A stretch of DNA of 64,000 nucleotides from Bradyrhizobium diazoefficiens (GCF_016616235.1 NZ_CP067100.1:2601001-2665000), one strand, 5' to 3'; positions 52,268 through 61,570 are shown, counted from the stretch's first letter. The notes: generated by a model not told the origin, from the sequence alone. Numbers and translations are program-made.

Positions 52268-52885
52268 TCACGACGCAAGAGTGAGGCTTGCCATCATCAG
52301 GCCGATCGCCGCGATCCAGCCTCCGAGGGCGCGAACGGCGATGGTTCGCCACGATGCCGTGTTGTCCGACGTCGTTTGCCGGAACATGGCGGTCAGCGCC
52401 GTCGTCAGCGTGATGACCGCATAGCCCACGCAAACGAGGCCCACCGCAAACAACAGCCGGTCGGTGTCGGGTCCGAGCTCGGCGCCGTTCGCAGCGCCCC
52501 GTATCACGGCAACCGCGAATGCAATCGCGCACAGCACGAAGGTGGGGACCTGCACCGCTGCCGCGAGCAGCATGCCGATTGCGAGCATCATGGTCGCGTC
52601 GGCGAACTGCGTCGCTGCCGCGCCAAAATGGGACCCGAGAGATAGTCCAGCTAGCAAGCCAAGCGGAAACACCAGGATGAGCAAACGCCCCTTGGTGGTG
52701 CCAAGCATACCAGCGAGTATGCCGGTCGAAACCCAGAGCAGGACATCCTGGAGATCGGTGAGCGGGTGGGAGGCTCCCATGTAGAAATCGCCGAGGCGGG
52801 CCGCGACGATATGCGCTTCGGCGGCATGCGCGCCGGTCAGCAGCAATGTTGCGGTGATCAAGGCCCGTGCAAGGTGCGATCTCAT
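52268..52885 (-). CDS. HupE/UreJ-like membrane protein, motif degenerate
   Basis: A 205-residue protein with a signal peptide (RALITATLLLTGAHAAEAH) and about six membrane helices of HupE-like length. In place of the conserved HPxxGxDH nickel motif it has HPLTDLQDVLLWV, and the second His-rich loop is absent, replaced by GAANGAELGPDTD. It is therefore a HupE-like paralogue that may bind another metal or act as a partner. ATG 52885 overlaps the stop of HupE (ATGA). Confidence 0.7.
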   Translation of the reverse strand: MRSHLARALITATLLLTGAHAAEAHIVAARLGDFYMGASHPLTDLQDVLLWVSTGILAGMLGTTKGRLLILVFPLGLLAGLSLGSHFGAAATQFADATMMLAIGMLLAAAVQVPTFVLCAIAFAVAVIRGAANGAELGPDTDRLLFAVGLVCVGYAVITLTTALTAMFRQTTSDNTASWRTIAVRALGGWIAAIGLMMASLTLAS

Positions 52886-53487
52886 GCGACGGCTCCGAGA
52901 CCTTGTGCGAGGAAGTAGCAGCCAATAACCGCGATGCCGGCGCCGAGTCCCTGAATGATGCGCTCGCCGGCGGGCCAGCGCGTCAACGTGCCGATCACGA
53001 TGCCGCACAGATGCAACAGGCCGGTGGCGGTGACGAAGCCGACGCCATAGGCCAGCGCATTGGCCGCGCGGGGAAGCTCGGCGCCATGCGCGTGCCCATG
53101 GAAGACCGCGAAAACCGCGACGATCACGGCGGCCGCGGCAAAGGGCAGGCGCAGCCGAGCGGCCACAGCCACGCCCAGGATCACGGCGGATGCAGCAATC
53201 ATCACTTCCGGCATCGGCAGCGGAACATGCAGCACGCCCAGCACTCCGCCGACCGCCATGATGAGGGGGAACGTGATCGGCAGAATCCAGATCGCCGGCG
53301 CGCCGAGCTGCGCGCCCCAGATCCCGACGGCCACCATTGCGATCAGATGGTCGACGCCGGTAACCGGGTGCAGCAGGCCGCTGACGAGGCCGCCGGCCAC
53401 ACCGGCCTGCTCGTGCGCGAGAGCCGGCTGCGTCAGTGCGAACGAAACGACGGCGGTGGTGAAGGCTCGGGCGATATGTAGATTCAT
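52882..53487 (-). CDS. hupE: HupE/UreJ family nickel permease
   Basis: A 201-residue secondary metal permease with a signal-like first helix (AFTTAVVSFALTQPALAH) and the HPVTGVDHLIAM motif (His40, Asp46, His47) plus FHGHAHGAE in a later helix, both typical of HupE, a nickel (or cobalt) importer. It has five to six helices. It lies 17 bases downstream of the UreJ_2-type gene and overlaps the HupE-like gene, forming one operon. Confidence 0.88.
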   Translation of the reverse strand: MNLHIARAFTTAVVSFALTQPALAHEQAGVAGGLVSGLLHPVTGVDHLIAMVAVGIWGAQLGAPAIWILPITFPLIMAVGGVLGVLHVPLPMPEVMIAASAVILGVAVAARLRLPFAAAAVIVAVFAVFHGHAHGAELPRAANALAYGVGFVTATGLLHLCGIVIGTLTRWPAGERIIQGLGAGIAVIGCYFLAQGLGAVA

Positions 53488-53504
53488 TGTGCTGCGACTC
53501 TCGC

Positions 53505-54497
53505 TCAGATCACGGCGAACACGCGCGCCAGACGGCCGAAGAACCAGAACATCGACACCGTCCCGATGAGATAGGCGGGGAGGGACTCGCCCCAGCGCGG
53601 CACGACGGCGTCAAGCCGCCGATGCGCCCAGATCAATGCGAGCACCAGCAGCACGAAGGCGAGCTGCCCGATCTCGACGCCGATGTTGAAGAACAGCAGC
53701 GCCGCGGGCAGGAGGCGGCGTTCGAGCCCAAGTCCCGCCAAGGCGCTCGCAAAGCCGATGCCGTGAACCAGGCCGAAGGTGAAGGCCACAACCCAGGGAT
53801 AGCGGGCGGTAAGCCCGATCTCGCCGCGCTGCTGCTTGACGATTTCCACGCCGACGAACGCGATGCTCAAGGCGATGCAGGCGTTGAGCGGGCGTTCCGG
53901 CACGCCGATGAGGCCGAATGCCGCCGCAGCCAGCGAAGCGCTGTGTCCGATCGTGAAGGCCGTGATCGTCTTCACCAGACGCCAGCCACCGCCGACGATC
54001 CAGATCAAGCCCAGCACGAACAGCAGGTGATCGGCGCCCAGCAGAATGTGATCGATACCGTAGTTCACATAAGTCTTGGCGAGCTCGATCCAGGTCTCGA
54101 GCGTCGGCGCGCCGGTGCCGAGGACGGAGACGACGGGATTGGCCGTCGAGATCGTGTAGCTGCGCGGCTCGCCCTCGATCGGGATGACCTTGATCAGGAC
54201 GACCGACATGTTGGAGCCGAGATTGGTGATGGTGATCGGGCCGATCAGTCCCTTTTGGCCGCAGTTCATCTCGGGCAGGCGCAGGAAGCAGTGCGGCGGC
54301 ACCCGCAGATCGACCCGCGAGGCGCCGATCGACGGCTCGATGCTCCAGCGGCCGACAAAGGCGCCGGGCCGAACCTCGCGGAATTCGAGCACGCCCATTG
54401 CCGCTTCATGCGCATGGAGCCCCGAAGGCCGGATCAGTACGGCCACCGTCACTGTCAAGGCCAGCAGCGCCAGCCGCAAATATCGGGCGGCCGTCAC
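53505..54497 (-). CDS. HupE/UreJ_2-type membrane protein with periplasmic N-terminal domain
   Basis: A 330-residue protein of the HupE_UreJ_2 group: signal peptide (about 1-29), a beta-rich periplasmic domain with two Cys (CFLRLPEMNC), then six membrane helices with YGIDHILLGADHLLFVLGL and FTIGHSASLA, LVHGIGFASALAGLG. The two Asp-His pairs are predicted metal ligands. It is coupled to the isomerase upstream (ATGA). Family members are considered metal transport or assembly factors. Confidence 0.82.
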   Translation of the reverse strand: MTAARYLRLALLALTVTVAVLIRPSGLHAHEAAMGVLEFREVRPGAFVGRWSIEPSIGASRVDLRVPPHCFLRLPEMNCGQKGLIGPITITNLGSNMSVVLIKVIPIEGEPRSYTISTANPVVSVLGTGAPTLETWIELAKTYVNYGIDHILLGADHLLFVLGLIWIVGGGWRLVKTITAFTIGHSASLAAAAFGLIGVPERPLNACIALSIAFVGVEIVKQQRGEIGLTARYPWVVAFTFGLVHGIGFASALAGLGLERRLLPAALLFFNIGVEIGQLAFVLLVLALIWAHRRLDAVVPRWGESLPAYLIGTVSMFWFFGRLARVFAVI

Positions 54498-55402
54498 GGC
54501 TCGTTCCGCACTTGATAGGATGCCTTGAGCCGCTTGACCGCTTCCCAGGCGCGCTTGCGGGTTTCCTCCGTATGCCAGTTCCTGGCGGCCTCGTCCCGAA
54601 CGCTGTCGAGACTCGCGAGTTTTCCTGCTTGCCGGGAATCAAGCCGGGCAACGTGCCAGCCATCCTTGGACTGCAACAGCTTCCATTCGCCTTGCGGCAT
54701 CGCCAGCAGCCCGTCACGGAATTTGTCGCCAAAGGATGCCGCAAGACTTTCGACCGGTCGGCCGAGAATGGCGCGGGTGACCTTTTGTAACTCCTCGGAT
54801 TCGCGCTGCTGGGTGATGTCGTCGAGCTGGCGCTGCGCCGTTTCCTGATCCGCCGGCGGGGTGATATAGAATGAAACGCGCTCCGGCTCGTCGAAGCGGG
54901 CGTGATTTTCCGCGAACCAGGCTTGCAGCTGCTCGTCGGTCGGGCGCGGGACGCGGATCTGGTCGAAGATCAGCAATTGCATCTTGAAGGCGATCCGGTC
55001 GCGGATCGTCTCGTCGCCGCGGTCGACGCCGAGCGCCTTGCCTTCGCGGTAGAGAATCTCGCTCGCGACCCAGCTGTCGATCATCTTCTGGAGTTGCGCA
55101 TCGGAAGGGGCACGTTCCTTGTCCTCGTCGAAATTGTCGATGAAGGACTGTCGCATCGCCTTGGTGACGGTGATGACCTTTTCATCCTTGGCCGGTGGAT
55201 GCAGCACGGCGTCGATGCCGAAGATGATCGCTCCGAGCAAGGTGAAGTGCAGCAAAGGTTCGCGCGAGAGCCGCACCAGCGCAGAGATAAAGGAGTGCGA
55301 GGGCGCCGCTGCCGCACGGGCGAGATCGGCGCTCGGGTTGGAGCCTTCGGCGTGCGATCTCGGAAAAGGCTGCACTTCAACTGGTGTCGCTGGCATTGAC
55401 AT
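54494..55402 (-). CDS. membrane-anchored peptidyl-prolyl cis-trans isomerase (PpiC/SurA-like)
   Basis: A protein of 302 residues from ATG 55402 (alternatives 55471 and 55396). A cytoplasmic N-terminus and one membrane helix (LLHFTLLGAIIFGIDAVL) precede a SurA-like helical part (IDSWVASEILYREGKALGVD) and a degenerate parvulin domain (FSFYITPP, SFGDKFRDGLLAMPQGEW, VRLDSRQ). No full set of parvulin His residues is seen, so it is more likely a chaperone than an active isomerase. As first gene of the HupE operon it may fold its exported partners. Confidence 0.75.
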   Translation of the reverse strand: MSMPATPVEVQPFPRSHAEGSNPSADLARAAAAPSHSFISALVRLSREPLLHFTLLGAIIFGIDAVLHPPAKDEKVITVTKAMRQSFIDNFDEDKERAPSDAQLQKMIDSWVASEILYREGKALGVDRGDETIRDRIAFKMQLLIFDQIRVPRPTDEQLQAWFAENHARFDEPERVSFYITPPADQETAQRQLDDITQQRESEELQKVTRAILGRPVESLAASFGDKFRDGLLAMPQGEWKLLQSKDGWHVARLDSRQAGKLASLDSVRDEAARNWHTEETRKRAWEAVKRLKASYQVRNEP

Positions 55403-55404
55403 AC

Positions 55405-55417
55405 GTTTGTCACAAAC
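55405..55417. promoter_or_regulatory. 13-bp palindrome upstream of the isomerase gene
   Basis: GTTTGT-C-ACAAAC at 55405-55417 is a perfect interrupted palindrome in the region between the divergent isomerase and DUF3604 genes. It resembles an operator for a dimeric regulator. It is not a NikR half-site pattern. The regulator is unknown. Confidence 0.35.
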
Positions 55418-55703
55418 TCTCTGGGCACGCGCGTCGCCGCGTCTTATGCGGCAGTGCTTTTCATCTGTCATCTTCTATCGCTCACGCGGCGAAGAAAAAT
55501 GCAATGGGTAAATGCAAGAGACAAGATGCCGCATGTACAGCACGCACTTGTCGCGGCCGAACACAAATCCTTCACGAAGCTGTATCGTAACTCTGGCCAG
55601 TATCGCCGCGTGCAGGGAGCCGCGCACGCGGTTGGGCCAAACGGTTCTCAATTCCCCGCACCTCTGACGAATTTTTCTCGATATGTGACACGAGGGGCGA
55701 TAG

Positions 55704-57707
55704 ATGTTTCCATCCGGCAAGACGATCCTGTTGACTGCGGCATCGGCAACCTTGGCGCTGACGCAGAGCGCTGCGGCCGACGATTGGGGGCGCGGCGAGC
55801 GCCGCGGCAATCCCTACGTCGCGGGTGACATGCACAATCACAATACCTGCACTGACGGTTCGGTTGCCGCCGGCTATGCGATCGATCGCGCGGTCGGCCG
55901 CGGCACCGCGTCGGCCGGTGGAAACAATTTCGATCTCGACTGGTTCACGCTCGGCAACCATGGCGGCTCCGGCAACCGCGACTGCCGCTTCAGCGACACC
56001 AGCGCCAATCTTCCCGGGCAGAGCACGACCACCTGGAGCCAGACGCTCGGCCAGACCATCGACGGCATCACCATCAGCAGCCTGAAAGGCACCCCGAACG
56101 GCAGCGGCACCGGCGCCGCGATGTGGCGCTGGCAGTCGATCCGCGAGGTCGAGTATCCGATCATCGTCAATCGCACCGCCACCTACGACAAGGTGCTGAT
56201 CGAAGGTCTCGAGTGGATCGCGCCGGGCCATGAGCACGTTGATGTCGCCGTCATCACCGGGCAGCACCCGATGCACAAGCGGAAGGGCCCCGGCAACGCC
56301 GACAAAATGGCGGAGTTCGAATACCGCTTCGACCGCGCCGACACCGACGCGATCGGTCCCACCGTCGACGCCAGCGGCAACCAGCTCTGGCCCGGCAAGG
56401 ACAACGTCAACAACACCGGCACCGCGGGTCACCAGAAGGCGCTCACGGGTATCAAGTGGCTGCAGCAGAACTATCCGCTGCAATCCTACGTCATTCCGAC
56501 CCACACCGAGCGCCAGGGACCGTTCAGCGCGACCGCCAGCAAGGGCTACAACATCGAGCACTTCCGCGACTTCAACAACGCGGGCCCGACGGTGGCGTTC
56601 GGCATCGAATCGCCCGGTCACTTCGCCGAAGGCGGCGCCAGCGGCGGCTCCGGCTCGTACACTGCGAACGCGGTCGGCGGCGGCACCTACGGCATGAGCG
56701 GTATCTACACCGCGAAGGTCGGCGGCCTCTGGGACGGTCTGCTCGGCGAAGGCCGCAACTTCTTCATCTTCGTGAGCTCGGACTGGCACAGCCGCGGCGC
56801 GGGCGGTGCGCGTGATTCCTTCACGACGGCCGACTTCATTCCCGGCGAATACACCAAGCTGTATGTCCCGAATGCCGGACGGTTCTCATCGCAAGACGTC
56901 ATCGACGGCATGCGTTCGGGCAATTCGTACTCGGTCAACGCGGACCTCATCGGACCGGATCTGGTGTTCCGCGCCAAGGCGCGCGGCGACGACTGGAAGA
57001 CCATGGGCGAGACGCTGGTCGTAAGGCCGGGCGACAAGGTGACGGTCGAGATGGAGATGACCGTCCCGGCTGAGAACAACGCCCCCTACAGCTTCGACAA
57101 TCCGCTGCTGCTGCCGGTCGGAATCAAGCAGCCGCTGAACAAGCCGTCGCTCGACCACGTCGACCTCATCACCGGCAAGATCACCGGCGTCATCGCGCCC
57201 GATGCGTCCGGCTATGCCGTGGCGAATGCTGCCGGTACGGCCGGTGCGGCGATCGTCTACAACCCGACGGCGACGATCGCGCAGCAGATCTCGGCGAAGC
57301 AGATGCATCGCGAGCATAAGGACCACGGTGCGGTCCGCTTGCGGTTCACGACGACGTTCACCGCCGGCACCCAGCCCTTCTACATCCGCGCGCGCGGCAC
57401 CAACATTCCGAACGGCACGCCCAACGTCACCGACACCGCCGGAAACCCGCTGCTCGATGCCAACAACGCGCAGGTCAGCTGCACCGATCCGGCGTGCCCG
57501 GCGCATCTCGACACCGTGAACGGCGTCAAGAAGGTGACCCACGACGTTCAGGCCTATTCCAACGTCTGGTTCTACGCCAATCCGATCTTCGTGCGGCCGG
57601 AAAATTCGCCGAAGCTGCTGGTCGAGACCAACGCCGAACTGGCTCGCCGGCTCGGGCAGCGCGCCGACAACGATCACGATCACGACGATCATCACGACCA
57701 CGACTGA
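55704..57707 (+). CDS. secreted DUF3604 protein with His/Asp-rich tail
   Basis: A 667-residue exported protein (GAGGGG before the ATG; signal peptide ending about residue 25). It carries the PHP/DUF3604 metal-site patterns GDMHNHNTCTDGS (about 41-53), THTERQGPFSA and SSDWHSRGAGGARDSF, so it is probably a metal-dependent phosphoesterase-like enzyme or metal binder. It has only one Cys pair (CTDPAC) late on. The last 13 residues are almost only His and Asp (ending DHDDHHDHD), a likely metal-scavenging tail. Divergent from the HupE operon. Confidence 0.82.
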   Translation: MFPSGKTILLTAASATLALTQSAAADDWGRGERRGNPYVAGDMHNHNTCTDGSVAAGYAIDRAVGRGTASAGGNNFDLDWFTLGNHGGSGNRDCRFSDTSANLPGQSTTTWSQTLGQTIDGITISSLKGTPNGSGTGAAMWRWQSIREVEYPIIVNRTATYDKVLIEGLEWIAPGHEHVDVAVITGQHPMHKRKGPGNADKMAEFEYRFDRADTDAIGPTVDASGNQLWPGKDNVNNTGTAGHQKALTGIKWLQQNYPLQSYVIPTHTERQGPFSATASKGYNIEHFRDFNNAGPTVAFGIESPGHFAEGGASGGSGSYTANAVGGGTYGMSGIYTAKVGGLWDGLLGEGRNFFIFVSSDWHSRGAGGARDSFTTADFIPGEYTKLYVPNAGRFSSQDVIDGMRSGNSYSVNADLIGPDLVFRAKARGDDWKTMGETLVVRPGDKVTVEMEMTVPAENNAPYSFDNPLLLPVGIKQPLNKPSLDHVDLITGKITGVIAPDASGYAVANAAGTAGAAIVYNPTATIAQQISAKQMHREHKDHGAVRLRFTTTFTAGTQPFYIRARGTNIPNGTPNVTDTAGNPLLDANNAQVSCTDPACPAHLDTVNGVKKVTHDVQAYSNVWFYANPIFVRPENSPKLLVETNAELARRLGQRADNDHDHDDHHDHD

Positions 57708-57728
57708 TGTGGTGATTTGAGGCCATCC

Positions 57729-57767
57729 GGCGGGACGCATCACAACTGCGTCCCGCCGCGCTTTTTT
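57729..57767 (+). terminator. intrinsic terminator after the DUF3604 gene
   Basis: A perfect 11-base stem (57729-57739 with 57747-57757) with a 7-base loop is followed by GCGCTTTTTT. This is a clear Rho-independent terminator 21 bases after the stop codon. Confidence 0.9.
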
Positions 57768-57798
57768 GAAACGGGCTTAGTCTGTCGGTACGCTTGCT

Positions 57799-58137
57799 AT
57801 GTATCTGTTCCGTCTCACCGTCTGCGCGCTGTTCCTCCTTGCCGGCTTCGGCTCCGGTGTGGCCAACCCCGGTGCCGCGCCTGCTTCGGACGAGCCCACA
57901 CCGGACGATTGCAACGCCGCAGTTGCGGAGGCGCGCGCATTGGCGGCTGGTCTGCCGCCCGACCATCTGTCCCGCTACTTTGCCGAGCGGCACTTGCACC
58001 AGGCCCTGGTTGAGGCCGGCAACGGCGAGTTCGACGAATGCGTCGATATGGCCGCGCGTGCCTCCGAGGAAGTGCGCGAACGGCGCCACGAGCTACGGCC
58101 GGGCGAACAGCTGAGAGTGCTTAAGTCCAACGAGTAG
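57799..58137 (+). CDS. small secreted helical protein (112 aa)
   Basis: A signal peptide (about 1-22, ending Val-Ala-Asn) is followed by a helical protein with two Cys (DDCNAAV and DECVDMA) that may form a disulfide, and a basic C-terminal helix. It resembles small periplasmic helical-hairpin proteins found near TonB or cytochrome genes. It lies after the DUF3604 terminator, so it has its own promoter. The function is unknown. Confidence 0.65.
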   Translation: MYLFRLTVCALFLLAGFGSGVANPGAAPASDEPTPDDCNAAVAEARALAAGLPPDHLSRYFAERHLHQALVEAGNGEFDECVDMAARASEEVRERRHELRPGEQLRVLKSNE

Positions 58138-58226
58138 CGCGATCGGGGGAATCGGCGCTGTCATCGCAGCGTCATCTTTCCGCAGGCATGGTTGGCCGAG
58201 CTTCACGAACAGGTAGATGTCGCGTC

Positions 58227-58850
58227 ATGGATCAGATCGAGCCGCTTTTCCCGATTCCCCTCATGCGCTCGCCTGGGCTGCTGCCGCCATCGTTGAACGA
58301 AGCGGCCGTGGCCGCGATCCGCAGCACCAAGATTGAGGGCAATCTGCGTTCGGGCCAGCTGTTTCATACCGAGGTTGCCGATCCCCGCGACAACGAGCTG
58401 TTTCGCCAGATCGCCGAGCTTGCCGCGCCGAAGCTGGTCGATTTCGGCGTGCTGCTGTTCGGCGAAGAGCTGCGCTGGACGGTCAAGGAGATGTGGACCA
58501 ACATGCTCGAGACCGGTGGAAACCAGACGCTGCATTCCCACGCCAACAGTTTCGTGTCCGGCATCTTCTATCTGACGCCCTCGCACCAGGCCTGCAAGAC
58601 AGTGTTCGTGCGGCCGCCCGGCGGCTCCGACTTCTCCTTCCGCCACCACACGCGCAGTGCCGCCATCGGGCCGTTCAATGCGGGCAAATACGTCTTGCCG
58701 GAGGCCGAGCCGGGCGATCTCGTGCTGTTTCCAAGCTACCTCTATCATGAGGTCCCGAGAAATCCGGGCGGACAGCGGATCACGATCGCCTTCAACGCGA
58801 TCCCGGATCATCTGGACTGCTGGGGTTATCGCATCAACTTCACGCCCTAA
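58227..58850 (+). CDS. 2OG-Fe(II) oxygenase family protein
   Basis: A 207-residue protein of the putative 2-oxoglutarate/Fe(II) oxygenase family with the double-stranded beta-helix pattern: LHSHANSFVSGIFYL (first metal His), FPSYLYHEVP (second metal His) and GGQRITIAFNA with the 2OG-binding Arg. ATG 58227 is chosen; an upstream in-frame start adds 13 unconserved residues. It hydroxylates a protein or small molecule with oxygen and 2OG. The substrate is unknown. It is convergent with the spermidine-synthase fusion gene. Confidence 0.82.
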   Translation: MDQIEPLFPIPLMRSPGLLPPSLNEAAVAAIRSTKIEGNLRSGQLFHTEVADPRDNELFRQIAELAAPKLVDFGVLLFGEELRWTVKEMWTNMLETGGNQTLHSHANSFVSGIFYLTPSHQACKTVFVRPPGGSDFSFRHHTRSAAIGPFNAGKYVLPEAEPGDLVLFPSYLYHEVPRNPGGQRITIAFNAIPDHLDCWGYRINFTP

Positions 58851-58883
58851 AGCGCGAACGTCGCGATTTAGATTATTGTTTCA

Positions 58884-58928
58884 GCATGATCTTTTCGGAA
58901 AACCGCTGCGCACTTTTCCGGATCATGC
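58884..58928. repeat. interspersed palindromic element
   Basis: GCATGATC (58884-58891) and GATCATGC (58921-58928) enclose TTTTCGGAAAA ... CTTTTCCG, forming an imperfect hairpin of about 45 bases. I recognise this as a very common intergenic palindrome of Bradyrhizobium/Rhodopseudomonas genomes. It lies between two convergent genes and probably acts as a shared terminator or 3' stabiliser. Confidence 0.7.
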
Positions 58929-58942
58929 GCGAGACCGGTCGA

Positions 58943-61570
58943 TCACTCGTTTCTCAGGCCGAACTCACGAAGCAGCAAATCCCTTGCCTCACGGCGCGAC
59001 GGGGCCGCCTCATTGATTTTGCGCAGCAGGCGGGCAGCCGCCGCGCGGTCCGAGCCGAGCAGGAATCTCGCCATTCCCATCAGCGGCGCATAGGCCGGAT
59101 CGAACTCGCCGCTCAGGCGAAGCGCGTCGATCAGGCCGGGCGACGCCGCGTCGATCAACGCGGCACCGCGCGGATCGCCTGGTAGGGACGCGCCGGCTTC
59201 GAGAAAGCGGTTGCGCGCCGCCCAGTAGGCATTGAGGCGCGCGCCCAGCGCGTCTTGCTCGGCCGCGCGCGAGAGGAGTTCATTCGGATCCGGCCGGATC
59301 TCTTTCGTGACGGCAAGCAGCAGCGACCAAGGCGCTGCGGTGAGCGCACGGACATTTCGCCGCGCATCGAAGGTCACGAACGGATAATCGTCCGTATTAC
59401 GCGGCCCTTGGCCTGCGAATGCGGAAAGGGCGCGCGGGCCGGCGAGATACTGCCCGAGCAGATCGATCGGTGCCTCGAACCCGAACGGGCGAACGACTGA
59501 TACGATCGCGGGATCGCGAAGCCGTGCAGCGAGCGCATCGATGTCGAGATGGCCGCCGTCCCGCGTTCCGATCAGCGCAAGCATCGGTGTGCGGACGCTG
59601 TAATGATTGAGCCAGGCCGCGCCGTCGGGATAGACGTCGAGAAAGCCGCGGACGATGGCGCGCAGCGAGGGCATATCGAGTTGGTACAGCGGCAGCCATT
59701 GGCAGAAGATGCCGCCTCTCGCCAGGCGGCGTTTTACGGCCGCGAAATGCTCCACGGTGTAGAGCGCGCCGCTGCCGTCGAGCGCCGGATGGAACAGGTC
59801 GGCGATGATCACGTCATGCTGGCCGGTATCCGCAGCGACATAGCGGCGGGCATCGGCCACGGTCACAAGCGGCACGGATGCCGGGGCCGGATTGACGAAC
59901 CAGGGCAGGAGATCGACCACTTCGCGGGAGAGTTCGACGCCGCGCACGCTGACGCCGGGCATCTGCGCCCCGCCGACCATGGTGGCGCCAGTGCCGATGC
60001 CCAGGAACAAGGCGCGGTGCGGCGCCTCGTGAAGCAGCAGCGGCAGCATTGCCTGCCGGTAGTCGGAGCGCGTCGAGCTCGTTCCCCCCATGCGGAAGTG
60101 GCCGTTGATCTCGAGGTAGCGCGTGCCCGTGGCGTCATCGACGACGCTGGCCGTCGCCATCGGACCTTCACGCACCGCAAGCAGCGCGCCCCCCGGCGGC
60201 ACCCGCGTCAATGATGGCGCGGGATTGAGCCACAGGACGAGCGCGGTTAGCGCCGGCGCTGCGGACCACAGTAGCGCCGATCGTCCAGGCGGCAGCAGCA
60301 GCAGATAGCCAAGCGCAACGGCAAGCAGCGCCGTCCAGGCGCCAAGGGCCGGAATCAGGAATTGCGCCGCCAGCAGCGGCGCGATGCAAGCGCCAAGACT
60401 GTTGATGCCGACCGCCGCTCCCACCGAGCCGCGCTGGTCGCTCACCCGTTGCGCCAGCAGGCCGAACAGCGCGCCCATGGCGGTCGCGGGCGCCAGGAAC
60501 AGCGCGATCGCCACGGCCAGCTCGCCGAATACGTCCGCCGACGATATGGCCTCGATCAGACGGCCGGCATAGGGCGCGAGCGCCGCGGTTGCGATGCAGG
60601 CGAGCGCTGTTATGGCGAGCAGGCCGCGCAGATTGCGATCATTCGGGTGGCGCCCGGTCCGCTGCCAGAGCAGGCTCCCCGCCGCGGTGCCGAGCAGATA
60701 GGCGGCCAGCAGTCCAGCGAACGTGTAGACCGTGTCTTCCATCACCTGCGCGGCGAGCCGGACCACGAGGACCTCGAAGGCGATTCCGAGCAGTCCCGTC
60801 GCGAATAGAGTGATAGTGAGCCGCATGTCGCGAATGCGTGCCGGCCGCCGTTCGTCGGCATCAGCCCTGTGCGCCGTCGATCCGAGCGCGAGCGCGCCAA
60901 GGGAGCAGAACGCATTGACCGCGGCGAGGCAAAGCAGCGTTCCCGAAAATCCCAGCGCCGGAATCAGCAGGAACGTCGAGACCAGCGTGCCGGCCAGAGC
61001 CCCGGCCGTATTCGCGCCGTAGACGCCTGCCGCGATGCGGGCCTCGCCACGCGCGGCCCGCATCATCCGTTCCAGCGCGGCCAGCGTTCCGCCCATGGCC
61101 ATCGTGGCCGGAAGCAGCACGAGGGTCGGCAGCGCCAGGCTGCCGACCCAGAGCAGAGCAGCAGATGGTTCGGTGCCGAGCAGGGGAGCCAGGGCGCGGC
61201 CGGCCGCCGGCAGCAGCCAGACGCTGATCAGGCCCCATACGGCAATGACCGCCTCGAGCATTGCATAGGCGCGCCATGGCGATGTCGCGCGGCGGATCGG
61301 CCGATCGAGCGCGAACGCGCCCAAAGCCAGGCCGCCGAAGAACCCGGCGATGACGCCGAGCACCGCCATCATCTCGGTGCCCAGCGCAAGGCTCAGCTGG
61401 CGCGTCCATACGATCTCGTAGCCGAGGCCCGCAAAGCCCGACGCAGTCACGATCGGCACGAGGGCCCAGGCGCGGCTTGCACGCGCGCGCGCCGGCGCGG
61501 CCTCGTCCTGGATCGCGCCCGCGAGCCGATTTGCCGCAGCGATCGTCATGCTGTCCGGCTCAGATTGCAT
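58943..61570 (-). CDS. membrane protein fused to a spermidine synthase-like domain
   Basis: An 875-residue protein (ATG 61570, AGGAG 8 bases upstream). Residues about 30-470 are two sets of membrane helices resembling an MFS-like transporter (SGFAGLGYEIVWTRQLSLALG; LGIAFEVLVVRLAAQVMED). Residues about 500-740 form a polyamine aminopropyltransferase-like fold with YLEINGHFRMGG, LFLGIGTGATMVGGAQM and VIIADLFHPALDG. The C-terminal 120 residues are helical repeats. Such fusions are widespread but their reaction is unproven. It lies about 120 bases downstream of the TonB receptor on the same strand. Confidence 0.82.
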   Translation of the reverse strand: MQSEPDSMTIAAANRLAGAIQDEAAPARARASRAWALVPIVTASGFAGLGYEIVWTRQLSLALGTEMMAVLGVIAGFFGGLALGAFALDRPIRRATSPWRAYAMLEAVIAVWGLISVWLLPAAGRALAPLLGTEPSAALLWVGSLALPTLVLLPATMAMGGTLAALERMMRAARGEARIAAGVYGANTAGALAGTLVSTFLLIPALGFSGTLLCLAAVNAFCSLGALALGSTAHRADADERRPARIRDMRLTITLFATGLLGIAFEVLVVRLAAQVMEDTVYTFAGLLAAYLLGTAAGSLLWQRTGRHPNDRNLRGLLAITALACIATAALAPYAGRLIEAISSADVFGELAVAIALFLAPATAMGALFGLLAQRVSDQRGSVGAAVGINSLGACIAPLLAAQFLIPALGAWTALLAVALGYLLLLPPGRSALLWSAAPALTALVLWLNPAPSLTRVPPGGALLAVREGPMATASVVDDATGTRYLEINGHFRMGGTSSTRSDYRQAMLPLLLHEAPHRALFLGIGTGATMVGGAQMPGVSVRGVELSREVVDLLPWFVNPAPASVPLVTVADARRYVAADTGQHDVIIADLFHPALDGSGALYTVEHFAAVKRRLARGGIFCQWLPLYQLDMPSLRAIVRGFLDVYPDGAAWLNHYSVRTPMLALIGTRDGGHLDIDALAARLRDPAIVSVVRPFGFEAPIDLLGQYLAGPRALSAFAGQGPRNTDDYPFVTFDARRNVRALTAAPWSLLLAVTKEIRPDPNELLSRAAEQDALGARLNAYWAARNRFLEAGASLPGDPRGAALIDAASPGLIDALRLSGEFDPAYAPLMGMARFLLGSDRAAAARLLRKINEAAPSRREARDLLLREFGLRNE

